Source: Eubacteriales bacterium
Lineage (GTDB): Bacteria > Bacillota_A > Clostridia > Christensenellales > Aristaeellaceae
Length of the DNA stretch: 22,370 nt
Reading direction: 5' to 3'
Assembly (NCBI GenBank): GCA_028692205.1
Contig: JAQUXV010000009.1
Location: forward strand, 1-22,370
A model generated the notes under the pieces. It made no database searches. It was given only the letters and a program-made list of their open reading frames with translations, and was not told the DNA's origin. Positions 1 through 7,628 of the stretch are shown piece after piece; the stretch's first letter is position 1; each line of letters starts with the position of its first letter. The translations under genes and the position numbers were made by a program.

Positions 1-974
1 CCCTTTTCGGCGCACAGGCCGGACAGGGTTTCCGCCACGCCCTGAGCGGCCGCGTGCAGGTCGACCGTTTCAAAGCAGACGGGGTATCGCCCTTCCTCCA
101 CCCTCGTAATGGTAAGCAGCTGCGCAATAATTTTCTGCATCCGGGCGCATTCGGCCAGCACGGTGTCCAGCGCGCCCGCATCCTCCGGCGTCAGGTTTTC
201 CTGCGCGCGCAGGCTTTCCGCATAGGCGCGGATAACGGCCACCGGCGTGCGCAGCTCGTGGGACGCATCCGACGTGAACCGTTTCTCACGGTTCAGCGCC
301 GCCTCCACGCTTTGCAGCATATGGTTGAGCGTGTCGGTCAGCTCCCCCAGCTCGTCTCTGGCGGGCGCGGCGGGTACGCGGGCGGCAAAGTCGCCCGCCG
401 CGATGATCTCCGCGCTGTGGATAATCTGCCGAATCGGCTTGAGCGAGCGCCGGGCGATAAACAGTCCCCCCAGCGCCGAAAACAGCACGATGATGGGAAT
501 ACTGATAAAAAACGCCCACCGCATCACGGACAGCACGCGGTCGTCGGTCGCCATGGAGCACGCCACGCGCACGCGCAGCCGTGCATGCTCCACCGTAATC
601 ACGCCGGAGTCCAGCAGCAGCCAGCGTTCCGCCCCGCCCTGCGCCGTTTGGAACACGCCCGGTTCCATGGCGATGCCGTCGAACACCGTAATATCGTCGC
701 CGTAGGAGGCCAGCTCGCTGCCATCCTCCTCGGTAATGAAGAACATGGTGTTTGCGGAAATGGGCACCTCGTTTTCATAGGTCAGCAGCCCATGCTCCTC
801 CTCAATCTGCGCGGTAATCTGCTTCATCAGCAGCCGAGCGTCCTGCTCCAGCATTTCGCCCAGTACATAATCCGTCATCCAATACAGCGCGGCAGCAAAC
901 GCCGCCACGGCAATAAACGTCAGCAGCGTATACCACAGGGTCATCCTGTTTTGCAGGCGCAGCCGCCCGAACAT
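1..974 (-). CDS. Two-component sensor histidine kinase, 3' end beyond the window
   Basis: This is a membrane sensor kinase that would autophosphorylate on His and pass the phosphate to the adjacent response regulator. About 324 residues are visible. There is a membrane segment at roughly residues 9-31, an extracytoplasmic sensor region to about 150, a second membrane segment at about 152-176 (starting near W153), a HAMP linker, and a HisKA dimerisation box with SHELRTP and phospho-acceptor H239. The HATPase domain (N, G1 and G2 boxes) should lie left of base 1 and is not seen. The ATG at 974 lies two bases after the regulator's stop, so the two genes are one transcript and probably translationally coupled. 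The sensor region matches nothing I recognise, so the signal is unknown. The kinase call is secure. Confidence 0.93.
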   Translation of the reverse strand, partial: MFGRLRLQNRMTLWYTLLTFIAVAAFAAALYWMTDYVLGEMLEQDARLLMKQITAQIEEEHGLLTYENEVPISANTMFFITEEDGSELASYGDDITVFDGIAMEPGVFQTAQGGAERWLLLDSGVITVEHARLRVRVACSMATDDRVLSVMRWAFFISIPIIVLFSALGGLFIARRSLKPIRQIIHSAEIIAAGDFAARVPAAPARDELGELTDTLNHMLQSVEAALNREKRFTSDASHELRTPVAVIRAYAESLRAQENLTPEDAGALDTVLAECARMQKIIAQLLTITRVEEGRYPVCFETVDLHAAAQGVAETLSGLCAEK

Positions 975-976
975 GG

Positions 977-1651
977 TCACTCCTCCACCCTCAGCGCATA
1001 GCCTGCGCCGCGCACCGTATGCAGCAATTTGACTTCCGCGCCTTTATCGATCTTACTGCGCAGATAACCCACGTAAACATCAATGAGGTTGGAGGCAAAG
1101 CTGCTTTCAAAGTTCCATACATGGTCGATAATCTGGTCGCGCGTCAGCACCTGATCGGCATTACGCATAAAATATTCCAGCATCGCGTATTCCTTGGCCG
1201 TCAGGTCGATCCGCCGCCCGGCGCGGGTAACGGCGCGGGTGGAGGTGTTCATCTGCAAATCCGCCACGCTCAGCACCGGCGAGCGGTCCGGCGCGCGTTT
1301 GCGCAGCAGCGCGCGAATCCGCGCCAGCAGCTCGTCATAAGCGAAGGGCTTTACCAGGTAATCGTCCGCGCCGGCATTCAGCCCGTTCACACGGTCGGCT
1401 ATAGCGTCCAGCGCGGTCAGCATCAATACGGGGCTGCCGTTTCCGGCTTCGCGCAGGCGGCGCAGAATTTCCAGTCCGTCTATACCCGGCAATAAAATAT
1501 CCAGAATCACGGCGTCGTACGCCACCGTCAGCGCAAAATCCAGCCCGTCCGTCCCGGTCGCGCAGGCATCCACGGCATACCCTTCCGCTTTCAGGCGTTT
1601 TTCCAGCACGGCGCGCAGCGCGTCGTCATCCTCCACAATCAGAAGCCGCAT
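977..1651 (-). CDS. OmpR/PhoB-family response regulator
   Basis: This is a 224-residue DNA-binding response regulator. The receiver domain (about residues 1-118) has the acidic pocket EDD at 7-9, phospho-acceptor D51 in the VILDILLPG strand, T79 and K101 (LVKPF). The winged-helix effector domain (about 126-222) has the recognition region around NLIDVYVGYLRSKI and ends with VRGAGYAL, typical of the OmpR class. The open frame extends further upstream, but the ATG at 1651 is chosen because GGAGGAGG lies 9-12 bases before it and MRLLIVEDD is the canonical N-terminus. It is the first gene of the regulator-kinase operon. A promoter with a near-perfect -10 and a long dyad lie just upstream. The target genes are unknown; the divergent glycosidase-like gene is a natural candidate. 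Confidence 0.95.
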   Translation of the reverse strand: MRLLIVEDDDALRAVLEKRLKAEGYAVDACATGTDGLDFALTVAYDAVILDILLPGIDGLEILRRLREAGNGSPVLMLTALDAIADRVNGLNAGADDYLVKPFAYDELLARIRALLRKRAPDRSPVLSVADLQMNTSTRAVTRAGRRIDLTAKEYAMLEYFMRNADQVLTRDQIIDHVWNFESSFASNLIDVYVGYLRSKIDKGAEVKLLHTVRGAGYALRVEE

Positions 1652-1679
1652 CTCCGGGAACCTCCTCCGCTTTTCTTCC

Positions 1680-1688
1680 ATTATAGCA
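1680..1688 (-). promoter_or_regulatory. Extended -10 promoter of the regulator-kinase operon
   Basis: On the minus strand the bases read TGC followed by TATAAT, a perfect extended -10, about 30 bases before the regulator's ATG. No good -35 hexamer sits 16-18 bases upstream. That fits an extended -10 promoter or one needing an activator. The dyad at 1694-1745 covers the place where the -35 contact would be. Confidence 0.6.
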
Positions 1689-1693
1689 TGGGA

Positions 1694-1745
1694 AGATAAG
1701 GAGAAGATGAAACAGCGCCGTTCCGTTTTCATGTTCTTCTTATCT
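1694..1745. repeat. 19-bp inverted repeat in the divergent intergenic region
   Basis: The left arm 1694-1712 (starting AGATAAG, ending ATGAAA) and right arm 1727-1745 are reverse complements at 17 of 19 positions, separated by 14 bases. It lies between the minus-strand regulator operon and the plus-strand glycosidase-like gene and overlaps the -35 zone of the regulator promoter. It has no T-run as a terminator would. A regulatory binding site, possibly for the encoded OmpR-type regulator, is the best guess. OmpR-class sites are more often direct repeats, so this is uncertain. Confidence 0.6.
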
Positions 1746-1798
1746 TTGCCGGGTAGGATACCTGTGAACTGAATGTTTTGAAACGGAGGGAAGAACCT

Positions 1799-2611
1799 GT
1801 GTTGAAAAAAAGCGTGGTTTTTCTGTTGCTTGTATTTTGGGGCATTGCGGCGGTTTCCGCGGCGCTCGCGTTTGAAGAGCCTTGCATCGGCGAACCGTAC
1901 GGATGGCAGTATCAGGATGATACGCGCTCCATCGTCATCAACAAAGTCAGCGATCAGGATATCACCTATTATGTGGCTGACGTGCAGCTGGCGGAAGCGG
2001 CGGATTTCCACACGGCTGTCGGCGACAGCCTAGCGCCCGTTTCCACGATGGCTGCGCAGGCAAACGCCGTGCTTGCCATTAACGGCGATGATTACGGCAC
2101 GCACAAATACGGCGTCATCATCCGCAACGGCAAGCTGCTGCGCACGCACGATACCACCCGTAACCTGCTGATACTGGACAAGGACGGCAACATGACCGTC
2201 AAGGTGGACCGGCAAAACGAAGATTACAAAAGCCTCGGCACGGAATTGATCAACGCCGGGGTGTGGCAAACCTTCGAATTCGGGCCGGAACTGGTGCGGG
2301 ACGGGCAGGCGGTTACGTTCAGCGACGCGTTCGATGTGATTTCCACCCGGCCGACGCGCCTGGAGCCGCGCACCGCCGTCGGGCAAATCGGCCCGCTGCA
2401 CTACCTCCTTATCGTCGTGGACGGGCGGCAGGACGGGTATTCCTCCGGGATCAGCCTGCAGGGATTGCAGCAGCTGTTTTTGCAGTACGGCGCGACGACC
2501 GCGATGAACCTGGACGGCGGCGGTTCGGCGGAAATGTGGTTCAACGGCGATATCATCAACAGCCCAAGCGGCGGCGAAGAACGCTATGTATCTGACATTA
2601 TCTACTTCTGA
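1799..2611 (+). CDS. Exported phosphodiester glycosidase-family protein (NAGPA/DUF2233-like)
   Basis: This 270-residue protein has an N-terminal Sec signal peptide (KK, a hydrophobic stretch, cleavage likely after ALA near residue 24). The mature part carries landmarks of the NAGPA-type phosphodiester glycosidase fold: an AINGD turn, a central RTAVGQIG strand, an IVVDGRQDGYSSG loop, and the C-terminal signature MNLDGGGSAEM. Family members act outside the cytoplasm on sugar phosphodiesters or on envelope or exopolysaccharide glycans; the substrate here is unknown. The GTG at 1799 is preferred because GGAGGG ends 8 bases before it. A TTG at 1802 and an upstream TTG at 1778 are alternatives, but the latter precedes the ribosome site. 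The next gene follows after 13 bases. Confidence 0.85.
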   Translation: MLKKSVVFLLLVFWGIAAVSAALAFEEPCIGEPYGWQYQDDTRSIVINKVSDQDITYYVADVQLAEAADFHTAVGDSLAPVSTMAAQANAVLAINGDDYGTHKYGVIIRNGKLLRTHDTTRNLLILDKDGNMTVKVDRQNEDYKSLGTELINAGVWQTFEFGPELVRDGQAVTFSDAFDVISTRPTRLEPRTAVGQIGPLHYLLIVVDGRQDGYSSGISLQGLQQLFLQYGATTAMNLDGGGSAEMWFNGDIINSPSGGEERYVSDIIYF

Positions 2612-2624
2612 CGGAGGGATCGGG

Positions 2625-2954
2625 ATGAGAAAACAACTCATTAAAGCAAGCCTTATCGGCGCGCTTGGCGGGATCGCAATCATGCACGTCGCCGCGCTGG
2701 CGCTGTCCTACCAGCTGCGGCTGGGGTATTTTCTGCCGTATCCGGCCTTTCTGCCGGAGTGGGCAGGCGGCGAGATGAACGCCGTGCTGCTGCAAACGCT
2801 GGTCTGCGCCCTGCTGGGCGCCGGGGTGGGCGTCGCCCTGAAGCTGCTGCGGCAACGCCCATGGCGGCTCGGCAAGCGCGCGCTGGGGGCCGCCGCTTCC
2901 GTGGCGCTGTCCATGCTGACCTCCTTTGGCGTCGTGCTGCTGATGGTTCGGTAA
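2625..2954 (+). CDS. Small membrane protein, DUF3021-like
   Basis: This is a 109-residue hydrophobic protein with about three membrane segments (residues 8-28, 53-74 and 86-107), joined by a Pro/aromatic-rich loop and a basic stretch RQRPWRLGKR. Length and the pattern 'GGEMNAVLLQTLVCALLGA' resemble DUF3021 proteins, which are usually a little longer and often paired with a LytTR regulator; no such regulator is here. The ATG at 2625 follows GGAGGG at 2613-2618. It probably shares a transcript with the preceding exported protein. Its function is not known, and the family match is moderate because only overall pattern supports it. Confidence 0.65.
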   Translation: MRKQLIKASLIGALGGIAIMHVAALALSYQLRLGYFLPYPAFLPEWAGGEMNAVLLQTLVCALLGAGVGVALKLLRQRPWRLGKRALGAAASVALSMLTSFGVVLLMVR

Positions 2955-3032
2955 CCAAAGGCAGCCGATACTCCCCTGTCATTCGTTGCCGTATACGGGT
3001 TGGGGCCCGTCTCCCCGGTGCGGGAATACCGC

Positions 3033-3061
3033 TTGACAAACCTCCGCCGCAGGACGAAAAT
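3033..3061 (+). promoter_or_regulatory. Candidate sigma-A promoter for the MFS gene
   Basis: A perfect -35 TTGACA (3033-3038) is followed after 17 bases by GAAAAT (3056-3061), a 4-of-6 match to the -10. The MFS ATG is 34 bases further on. The good -35 and exact spacing support it; the -10 is only fair. Confidence 0.5.
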
Positions 3062-3095
3062 ACGGGTATCCCTGTGTTTTGAAAGGGCGGGTTTC

Positions 3096-4304
3096 ATGAA
3101 AAAACAGCGGGTTTCCCCTGCCATGGCGTTCATCCTGCTGATGGGGTTGATCGCCCTGTTTTCGGATATGACGCACGAGGGCGCGCGGAGCATTCTGGGC
3201 GCGTACCTTGGGCTGGCGGGAGCCTCGGCAGCGGCGGTCGGCTTCGTGTCCGGGCTGGGCGAGTTCGCCGGGTATTCGCTGCGGCTGCTGACGGGCATTA
3301 TTACGGATAAAACGAAGCGGTACTGGCTTTTGACCATACTGGGCTACGCCGTAGACGTGCTGGCCATTCCGGCGCTGGCGCTCGTGCCGCAGAACGGTTG
3401 GGTGTTCGCCTGCGCGCTGGTCGTGCTGGAACGCATCGGCAAAGCGATAAAAAAGCCCGCGAAAAATACGCTGATCTCCTTTGCCGCATCCGAAACGGGC
3501 GCCGGCAAGGGCTTCGCAATTCAGGAATTCGTGGATCAGATCGGCGCTTTTCTGGGGCCGGTCGCCCTGTTCCTCGTGCTGTTGGTTCGGCAGGACGGCG
3601 ACACATTTTCTGCCTACCGGCTGTGTTTTCTAGTGCTGGGCATTCCCGCGCTGATTACGATTGCGCTGCTATTTTTCGCCCGGCATAAATACCCGCATCC
3701 GGAAAATTTTGAGCAGGCGGACGAAACGCCCGTCCGTTTCCGTGCCAACGCGGCGTTTTGGACGTACATCGCGGGCATCGGCTGCCTCGCGTTCGGGTTT
3801 ATCGACTTTCCGCTGATTACGCTGCATATTTCGCGGCAGGCGCTGGTGCCCGCCGATACGCTGCCCCTGCTGTATGCGGGGGCCATGGTGGTGGACGCCT
3901 TCGCGGCGCTCTGGTTCGGCTTTCTGTTCGACCGGCACGGCATCCGCGCGCTCATCCTGTCCACGGCCGTGTCCGCCGTTTCCGCCGCGTTTATTTTCAG
4001 TTTCACCGGCCTGTGGGCGACGCTTTTGGGCATCCTGTCGTGGGGCGTCGGCATGGGCGCGCAGGAGTCCATTCTGAAATCTGTAGTGAAAAGCGTGGTG
4101 CCAAAGGCCAACCGTGCGGCGGGTTTCGGGGTTTTTGAAACCGCCTTCGGCGCGGCGTGGTTTGTCGGCAGCCTGGTAACCGGTTTGCTGTATGATGCTT
4201 CCCGTACGTGGATGGTGATCGTATCCGTCGGGATGCAGCTGGCCGCCATTCCGCTCCTGTGGCGGACGATGCGCCTGCGGCGCGGTGAAAATGCCGGGAA
4301 TTAG
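3096..4304 (+). CDS. MFS transporter
   Basis: This 402-residue polytopic membrane protein has about twelve hydrophobic helices in two six-helix halves. The opening LFSDMTHEGARSILG motif and the loop GIITDKTKRYW after helix 2-3 (a variant of MFS motif A) place it with a group of uncharacterised major facilitators found in Clostridia and archaea. A basic cytoplasmic loop (FARHKYPHPENFEQ) separates the halves, and the second half repeats a motif A-like FDRHGIRAL. The substrate cannot be told from sequence. The ATG at 3096 follows a GGGCGG-type weak ribosome site and is preceded by a candidate promoter. Upstream in-frame codons give residues with no membrane character, so the longer version is rejected. 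Confidence 0.88.
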   Translation: MKKQRVSPAMAFILLMGLIALFSDMTHEGARSILGAYLGLAGASAAAVGFVSGLGEFAGYSLRLLTGIITDKTKRYWLLTILGYAVDVLAIPALALVPQNGWVFACALVVLERIGKAIKKPAKNTLISFAASETGAGKGFAIQEFVDQIGAFLGPVALFLVLLVRQDGDTFSAYRLCFLVLGIPALITIALLFFARHKYPHPENFEQADETPVRFRANAAFWTYIAGIGCLAFGFIDFPLITLHISRQALVPADTLPLLYAGAMVVDAFAALWFGFLFDRHGIRALILSTAVSAVSAAFIFSFTGLWATLLGILSWGVGMGAQESILKSVVKSVVPKANRAAGFGVFETAFGAAWFVGSLVTGLLYDASRTWMVIVSVGMQLAAIPLLWRTMRLRRGENAGN

Positions 4305-4398
4305 CCCCGTTTCAGCCGTACAGCGGCAGGCCGGCCGTACGGAAGACCATGGTTAATTTTCTAACTTCCCGTCCGAAAAGATTAGGACATTTACCCAT

Positions 4399-4428
4399 TT
4401 GAAATTTAAAAATTCCAACTGATATAAT
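4399..4428 (+). promoter_or_regulatory. Strong sigma-A promoter for the two small genes
   Basis: TTGAAA (4399-4404) and a perfect TATAAT (4423-4428) are separated by 18 bases in an AT-rich patch. This is followed 14 bases later by AGGAGGT (4443-4449) and the ATG at 4458. It is one of the clearest promoters in the window. Confidence 0.8.
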
Positions 4429-4457
4429 AATGATAATTGAACAGGAGGTAACTTGCC

Positions 4458-4697
4458 ATGAAACGGGTATTATCCGGCTGTATTTGTCAAACGCTGCAAT
4501 TCGCCCCCCGCGACGAGATGCCGCAACCTATGTTTCACGAGGCCGCCAAAGCCGAAGTTGAAGCGTACAAGCGCAATATGGACCGAAAAAAGATAAAATA
4601 CAAAATCGTTGACGAGAAGCAAAACATGGACGGCTCCATCGTCGTTCAGGTCATCAAAGAGTACAACGGGTTCAAAGTCGGCAACTATCTGCACTGA
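4458..4697 (+). CDS. Small conserved protein of unknown function (79 aa)
   Basis: This 79-residue soluble protein has no signal peptide. It opens MKRVLSGCICQTLQF, has a charged amphipathic helix in the middle (EAAKAEVEAYKRNMDRKKI), and ends with a beta-rich part (YKIVDEKQNMDGSIVVQV, then YNGFKVGNYLH). I recall similar short proteins from Clostridia, without a known function. The two Cys at 8 and 10 near the N-terminus are notable. Evidence that it is real: an excellent promoter and ribosome site (AGGAGGT, 8 bases from the ATG) and a close downstream partner 13 bases away. The role is unknown. Confidence 0.75.
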   Translation: MKRVLSGCICQTLQFAPRDEMPQPMFHEAAKAEVEAYKRNMDRKKIKYKIVDEKQNMDGSIVVQVIKEYNGFKVGNYLH

Positions 4698-4710
4698 ACG
4701 GAGGGATATC

Positions 4711-5040
4711 ATGCGTTTGGTTGGGGCCGAAGTAACCCATGCCGTTTTCGGAAAAGGCACTATCGTCTCCCTCGAAAACGGGTACCTTCAAGTGTGCTTT
4801 CCGAATGCCGACCAGCCGAAGAAATTTGTGTATCCCGATGCGTTCGACGGTTTTCTTCTTTTGGAAGGCGCGGAAAAAGAGAGAGTCGCGCTGGAACTCC
4901 GCCAAAAGAAAGCAGAGCGGCAGCGGCAGGAGGAGTTGCTCTCTTCCCTCAATAAAATAGGCCCCACCGCGCCGGGTTTCCATCCGGGCCAAAAAAGGCG
5001 TCCCTTCTCCCCCAACCGGCGGAAAACCGCCGAAGGCTGA
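4711..5040 (+). CDS. Small protein with SH3/Tudor-like N-terminal fold (109 aa)
   Basis: This is a 109-residue protein. Residues 1-48 (VTHAVFGKGTIVSLENGYLQ followed by an F-P-N and FVYPDAF pattern) resemble the small beta-barrel found at the C-terminus of UvrD/PcrA helicases and in CarD-like proteins, where it binds nucleic acid or RNA polymerase. Residues about 55-85 form a highly charged helix (KERVALELRQKKAERQRQEE), and the tail is basic (KRRPFSPNRRK). This suggests an RNA polymerase- or nucleic-acid-associated role, but that is inference from pattern. GGAGGG precedes the ATG by about 6 bases. It is transcribed with the preceding 79-residue gene and ends at a strong terminator. Confidence 0.75.
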   Translation: MRLVGAEVTHAVFGKGTIVSLENGYLQVCFPNADQPKKFVYPDAFDGFLLLEGAEKERVALELRQKKAERQRQEELLSSLNKIGPTAPGFHPGQKRRPFSPNRRKTAEG

Positions 5041-5085
5041 CGATGCCTGCCCACAATTGAATCCATATTGGATCGAGCTGCTTAC

Positions 5086-5120
5086 GCGTAAGTCCGGATC
5101 TCCGGGCTTACGCTGTTTTT
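5086..5120 (+). terminator. Rho-independent terminator
   Basis: A 12-bp stem (GCGTAAGTCCGG at 5086-5097 against 5102-5113, one G-U pair), an ATCT loop, and then TGTTTTTT. It ends the transcript of the two small genes just before the MATE gene's ribosome site. Confidence 0.9.
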
Positions 5121-5142
5121 TATTCATAAAGGAGGCCTTTAC

Positions 5143-6567
5143 TTGGAAAAATCCAACAGCTCATTTTTAGGCACCGAACCGGTCGGGAAACTGCTGCTTA
5201 CCTTTTCTGTGCCCTGCGTGCTCGCTATGCTGGTGAGCAGCCTGTACAACATCGTCGATCAGGTGTTCATCGGCCAGGGCGTCGGCTACCTTGGGAACGC
5301 CGCTACCAACATCGTTTTCCCCTATACCCTGATCGCGCTGGCCTTCGCGCTGCTGATCGGCGACGGCGCCGCCGCGCTGACGAGCCTGTCGCTTGGGCGA
5401 AAAGAATACGACAAAAGCAACGCCTGCGTCGGGCACTGCGTATTGTATTCCGGCCTTATCGGCATTGCCTTAACGGCGATCGGCTTCCTGTTTGAAGATA
5501 GTATTTTACGGCTGTTCGGCGCAACCGAAGGATGCTTCGGCTATGCGAAAGACTATTTCTCGATCATCCTGATCGGCCTGCCCTTTTACATCTTCACCTC
5601 CTCCGTCAACGCGATCATCCGTGCGGACGGCTCCCCGAGGTACTCGATGCTGGCCACCGTAAGCGGCGCGGTCGTCAACCTGATTCTGGACCCCATCGCG
5701 ATTTTTGCGTTTCACATGGGCGTCGCGGGGGCGGCAGCGGCAACCGTCGTCGGGCAGTTTCTCTCGTTTGTCCTGTCGGTATTGTATTTCCGAAAAGCGA
5801 AAAATTTCACCCTGTCCTTCCGCGCCATGAAGCCGCAAAAGCGGTTGACAAAGCACATGGCGCAGCTGGGCAGCACCAGTCTGTTGACGCAGGTCGCCAT
5901 CGTCATCGTGATCGCCGTCGCGAACAATCTGGTGGTTCGTTATGGGCCGGCATCCGCCTATGGGGCCGATATTCCCCTGTCCGCCATCGGCATTGTGATG
6001 AAGGTTTTCGCCATCGTCATTTCCTTCTCCGTCGGCATCGCGGTCGGCGGGCAGCCGATTGTCGGCTATAATTACGGTGCAAAAAACTACCGGCGGGTAA
6101 CCGCGGCCTATCGGATCATTGTCCTCGCCAATCTGGCGGTCGGTTTGGTCGCCACGCTCCTGTTCCAGTGCTTTCCGCAGGCGATTATCAACCTGTTCGG
6201 GCATGAGAACGCCTTATATAACGAATATGCGCTTCTCTGTTTTCGCATTTACCTCGGCGGGATCGTGCTGTGCTGCGTTCAGAAGGCGACCAGCATCTTC
6301 CTGCAGTCGATCGACAAGCCCCTGAAAGCCATTATGCTTTCGTTCTGCCGGGACGTGCTTTTCTTTGTGCCCGCGCTAATCCTCCTGTCCCGGCTTGGTG
6401 GGGTTACCGGCATGCTGTGGGCGGAGCCGGTAACCGACACGCTTGCTTTTGTGCTTACCCTCGCGCTGACAACCGGCGAATTCCGGAAAATCCGGGAGGC
6501 CACCCTTGCGGAAGCCCTTCACACGAACGCCCAACCGCTTCTCGACCGCCGTCTGGAGGATGTGTAA
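5143..6567 (+). CDS. MATE-family efflux transporter
   Basis: This is a 474-residue multidrug and toxic compound extrusion-type antiporter with about twelve membrane helices, the usual length for the family. Typical landmarks are SVPCVLAMLVSSLYNIVDQVFIG in helices 1-2, the GDGAAALTSLSLGR segment, and a VGGQPIVGYNYGAKNYRR motif opening the second half. It would export cationic or other small toxic compounds using a sodium or proton gradient; the substrate is not deducible. The start is TTG at 5143, chosen because AAAGGAGG ends 8 bases before it and MEKSNSSFLGTEPVGKLL is a normal MATE N-terminus. It is monocistronic, with a terminator on each side. Confidence 0.95.
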   Translation: MEKSNSSFLGTEPVGKLLLTFSVPCVLAMLVSSLYNIVDQVFIGQGVGYLGNAATNIVFPYTLIALAFALLIGDGAAALTSLSLGRKEYDKSNACVGHCVLYSGLIGIALTAIGFLFEDSILRLFGATEGCFGYAKDYFSIILIGLPFYIFTSSVNAIIRADGSPRYSMLATVSGAVVNLILDPIAIFAFHMGVAGAAAATVVGQFLSFVLSVLYFRKAKNFTLSFRAMKPQKRLTKHMAQLGSTSLLTQVAIVIVIAVANNLVVRYGPASAYGADIPLSAIGIVMKVFAIVISFSVGIAVGGQPIVGYNYGAKNYRRVTAAYRIIVLANLAVGLVATLLFQCFPQAIINLFGHENALYNEYALLCFRIYLGGIVLCCVQKATSIFLQSIDKPLKAIMLSFCRDVLFFVPALILLSRLGGVTGMLWAEPVTDTLAFVLTLALTTGEFRKIREATLAEALHTNAQPLLDRRLEDV

Positions 6568-6609
6568 CCGCTTCTCCCCGCAACCGGGCGTTCGGCGCTC
6601 CGGGCACAA

Positions 6610-6646
6610 CCAAAGCCCCTGAAGCCTATCGCTTCAGGGGCTTTGG
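6610..6646. terminator. Bidirectional terminator between convergent genes
   Basis: A perfect 16-bp stem (CCAAAGCCCCTGAAGC at 6610-6625 with 6631-6646) encloses a 5-base loop. It sits between the plus-strand MATE gene and the minus-strand hydrolase gene. The flanking T/A runs are short (CTTTGG), so termination would rely on the very stable stem. Confidence 0.8.
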
Positions 6647-6701
6647 TCAGCTTTCGGGTTGTTCTCCGGTCCATACCGGGGTAACCGCTCTGTTGCTCCG
6701 T

Positions 6702-7571
6702 TTACTTGAGCGTTTTCAGGAAGAAGGACGCAACGCCGTTCACAACCGTGTTCAGCACATCCGTCTTATCGCTGTAGAAGCCGTAGCTGTGGCTGTCGCC
6801 GGTCGCCTGCACCACTTCGGCCAGCAACTCGGCGGCAACGTTCGCCGATACGGAGGGGGATACGGCTTCGTCGTCCTTGGCATAAATCACCAGCGCGGGG
6901 CCGGTGAACTGCGCGGCAGCGGCGGCGGCCGGATCGGCAACCTTGTCCAGATCCTCAAACCATTCCTTGCTCAGCTGCTGTTGCTGGCCGTAGATCGTGG
7001 TGAAATCGGCATAACCGTTTTCTTCCGCGGCCGCCTTCAGCACTTCCCAGTTGTCCGTGCCGCCGAACAGCTTTTTCAGGTCTTCGGTGGAGTTCGCGGG
7101 CGCAAGCAGCGCAACGGCCGTAAAGGGATAGGCGTTTTCGCCCAGCAGTTCCAGCGCGACGCGGCCGCCCATGCTGTAGCCGAAGAGGCCCGCCTTCGCG
7201 GTATCGACGGGGTAATTCTCGGTCAGGTAGGCGACGGCGTTAAGCACGTCCTGTTTCATGTTGGTGAGCGTGTTCAGTTGGAAGCTTTCCATGCTTTCGC
7301 CGCAGCCGGGGAAATCCATACGGATGGAGGCGATACCTTCGGCCTTCAGGGCGTCCGCTATGGCGCCGAAGCCGATGTTCTCATCCTTGCTGCCGCCGTG
7401 GCCGTGCGCCAGCACCACCATCGGGAAGGGGCCGTCTCCATCGGGAATTTCGACAATCGCGGGTACCTGCACGTCGCGGGAGGGGTAGGTGATACTTTCC
7501 GCCGCGGCCAAGCCGCACAGGGAAACCGTGAGCGCCAGAGCAATCAGTGAAGCCAGTATTCTCTTTTTCAT
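6702..7571 (-). CDS. Exported alpha/beta hydrolase
   Basis: This 289-residue serine hydrolase has a Sec signal peptide (cleavage likely after AAA, residue 24). The fold shows an oxyanion-side HGHGG motif at 56-60, nucleophile elbow GYSMGG with S133, acid D233 or D234 in YAKDDEAVSP, and His261 in GDSHSYG, giving a complete triad. It resembles the secreted dienelactone hydrolase/acyl esterase-like group; the likely reaction is ester or acyl hydrolysis outside the cell. The Cys at 19 is not in a good lipobox, so a soluble or loosely attached protein is expected. The ATG at 7571 follows GGAGAGGAG, and a sigma-A promoter stands upstream. It is monocistronic. Confidence 0.92.
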   Translation of the reverse strand: MKKRILASLIALALTVSLCGLAAAESITYPSRDVQVPAIVEIPDGDGPFPMVVLAHGHGGSKDENIGFGAIADALKAEGIASIRMDFPGCGESMESFQLNTLTNMKQDVLNAVAYLTENYPVDTAKAGLFGYSMGGRVALELLGENAYPFTAVALLAPANSTEDLKKLFGGTDNWEVLKAAAEENGYADFTTIYGQQQQLSKEWFEDLDKVADPAAAAAAQFTGPALVIYAKDDEAVSPSVSANVAAELLAEVVQATGDSHSYGFYSDKTDVLNTVVNGVASFFLKTLK

Positions 7572-7600
7572 GGGTACACTCCTCTCCTGAATTTACTTTG

Positions 7601-7628
7601 ATTATAATGGTTTCGGGCCGAAAGTCAA
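7601..7628 (-). promoter_or_regulatory. Sigma-A promoter of the hydrolase gene, with a palindrome in its spacer
   Basis: On the minus strand: -35 TTGACT (7623-7628), 16-base spacer, perfect -10 TATAAT (7601-7606). The spacer holds the palindrome TTTCGGGCCGAAA (7611-7623), a plausible repressor site because it lies directly between the two hexamers. Confidence 0.75.

Noticed and set aside
54..1001. Long plus-strand frame (about 315 codons) opposite the histidine kinase
   Set aside because: It mirrors the kinase on the minus strand, which has HAMP and HisKA motifs. The product is Gln/His/Arg-rich without any domain or ribosome site.
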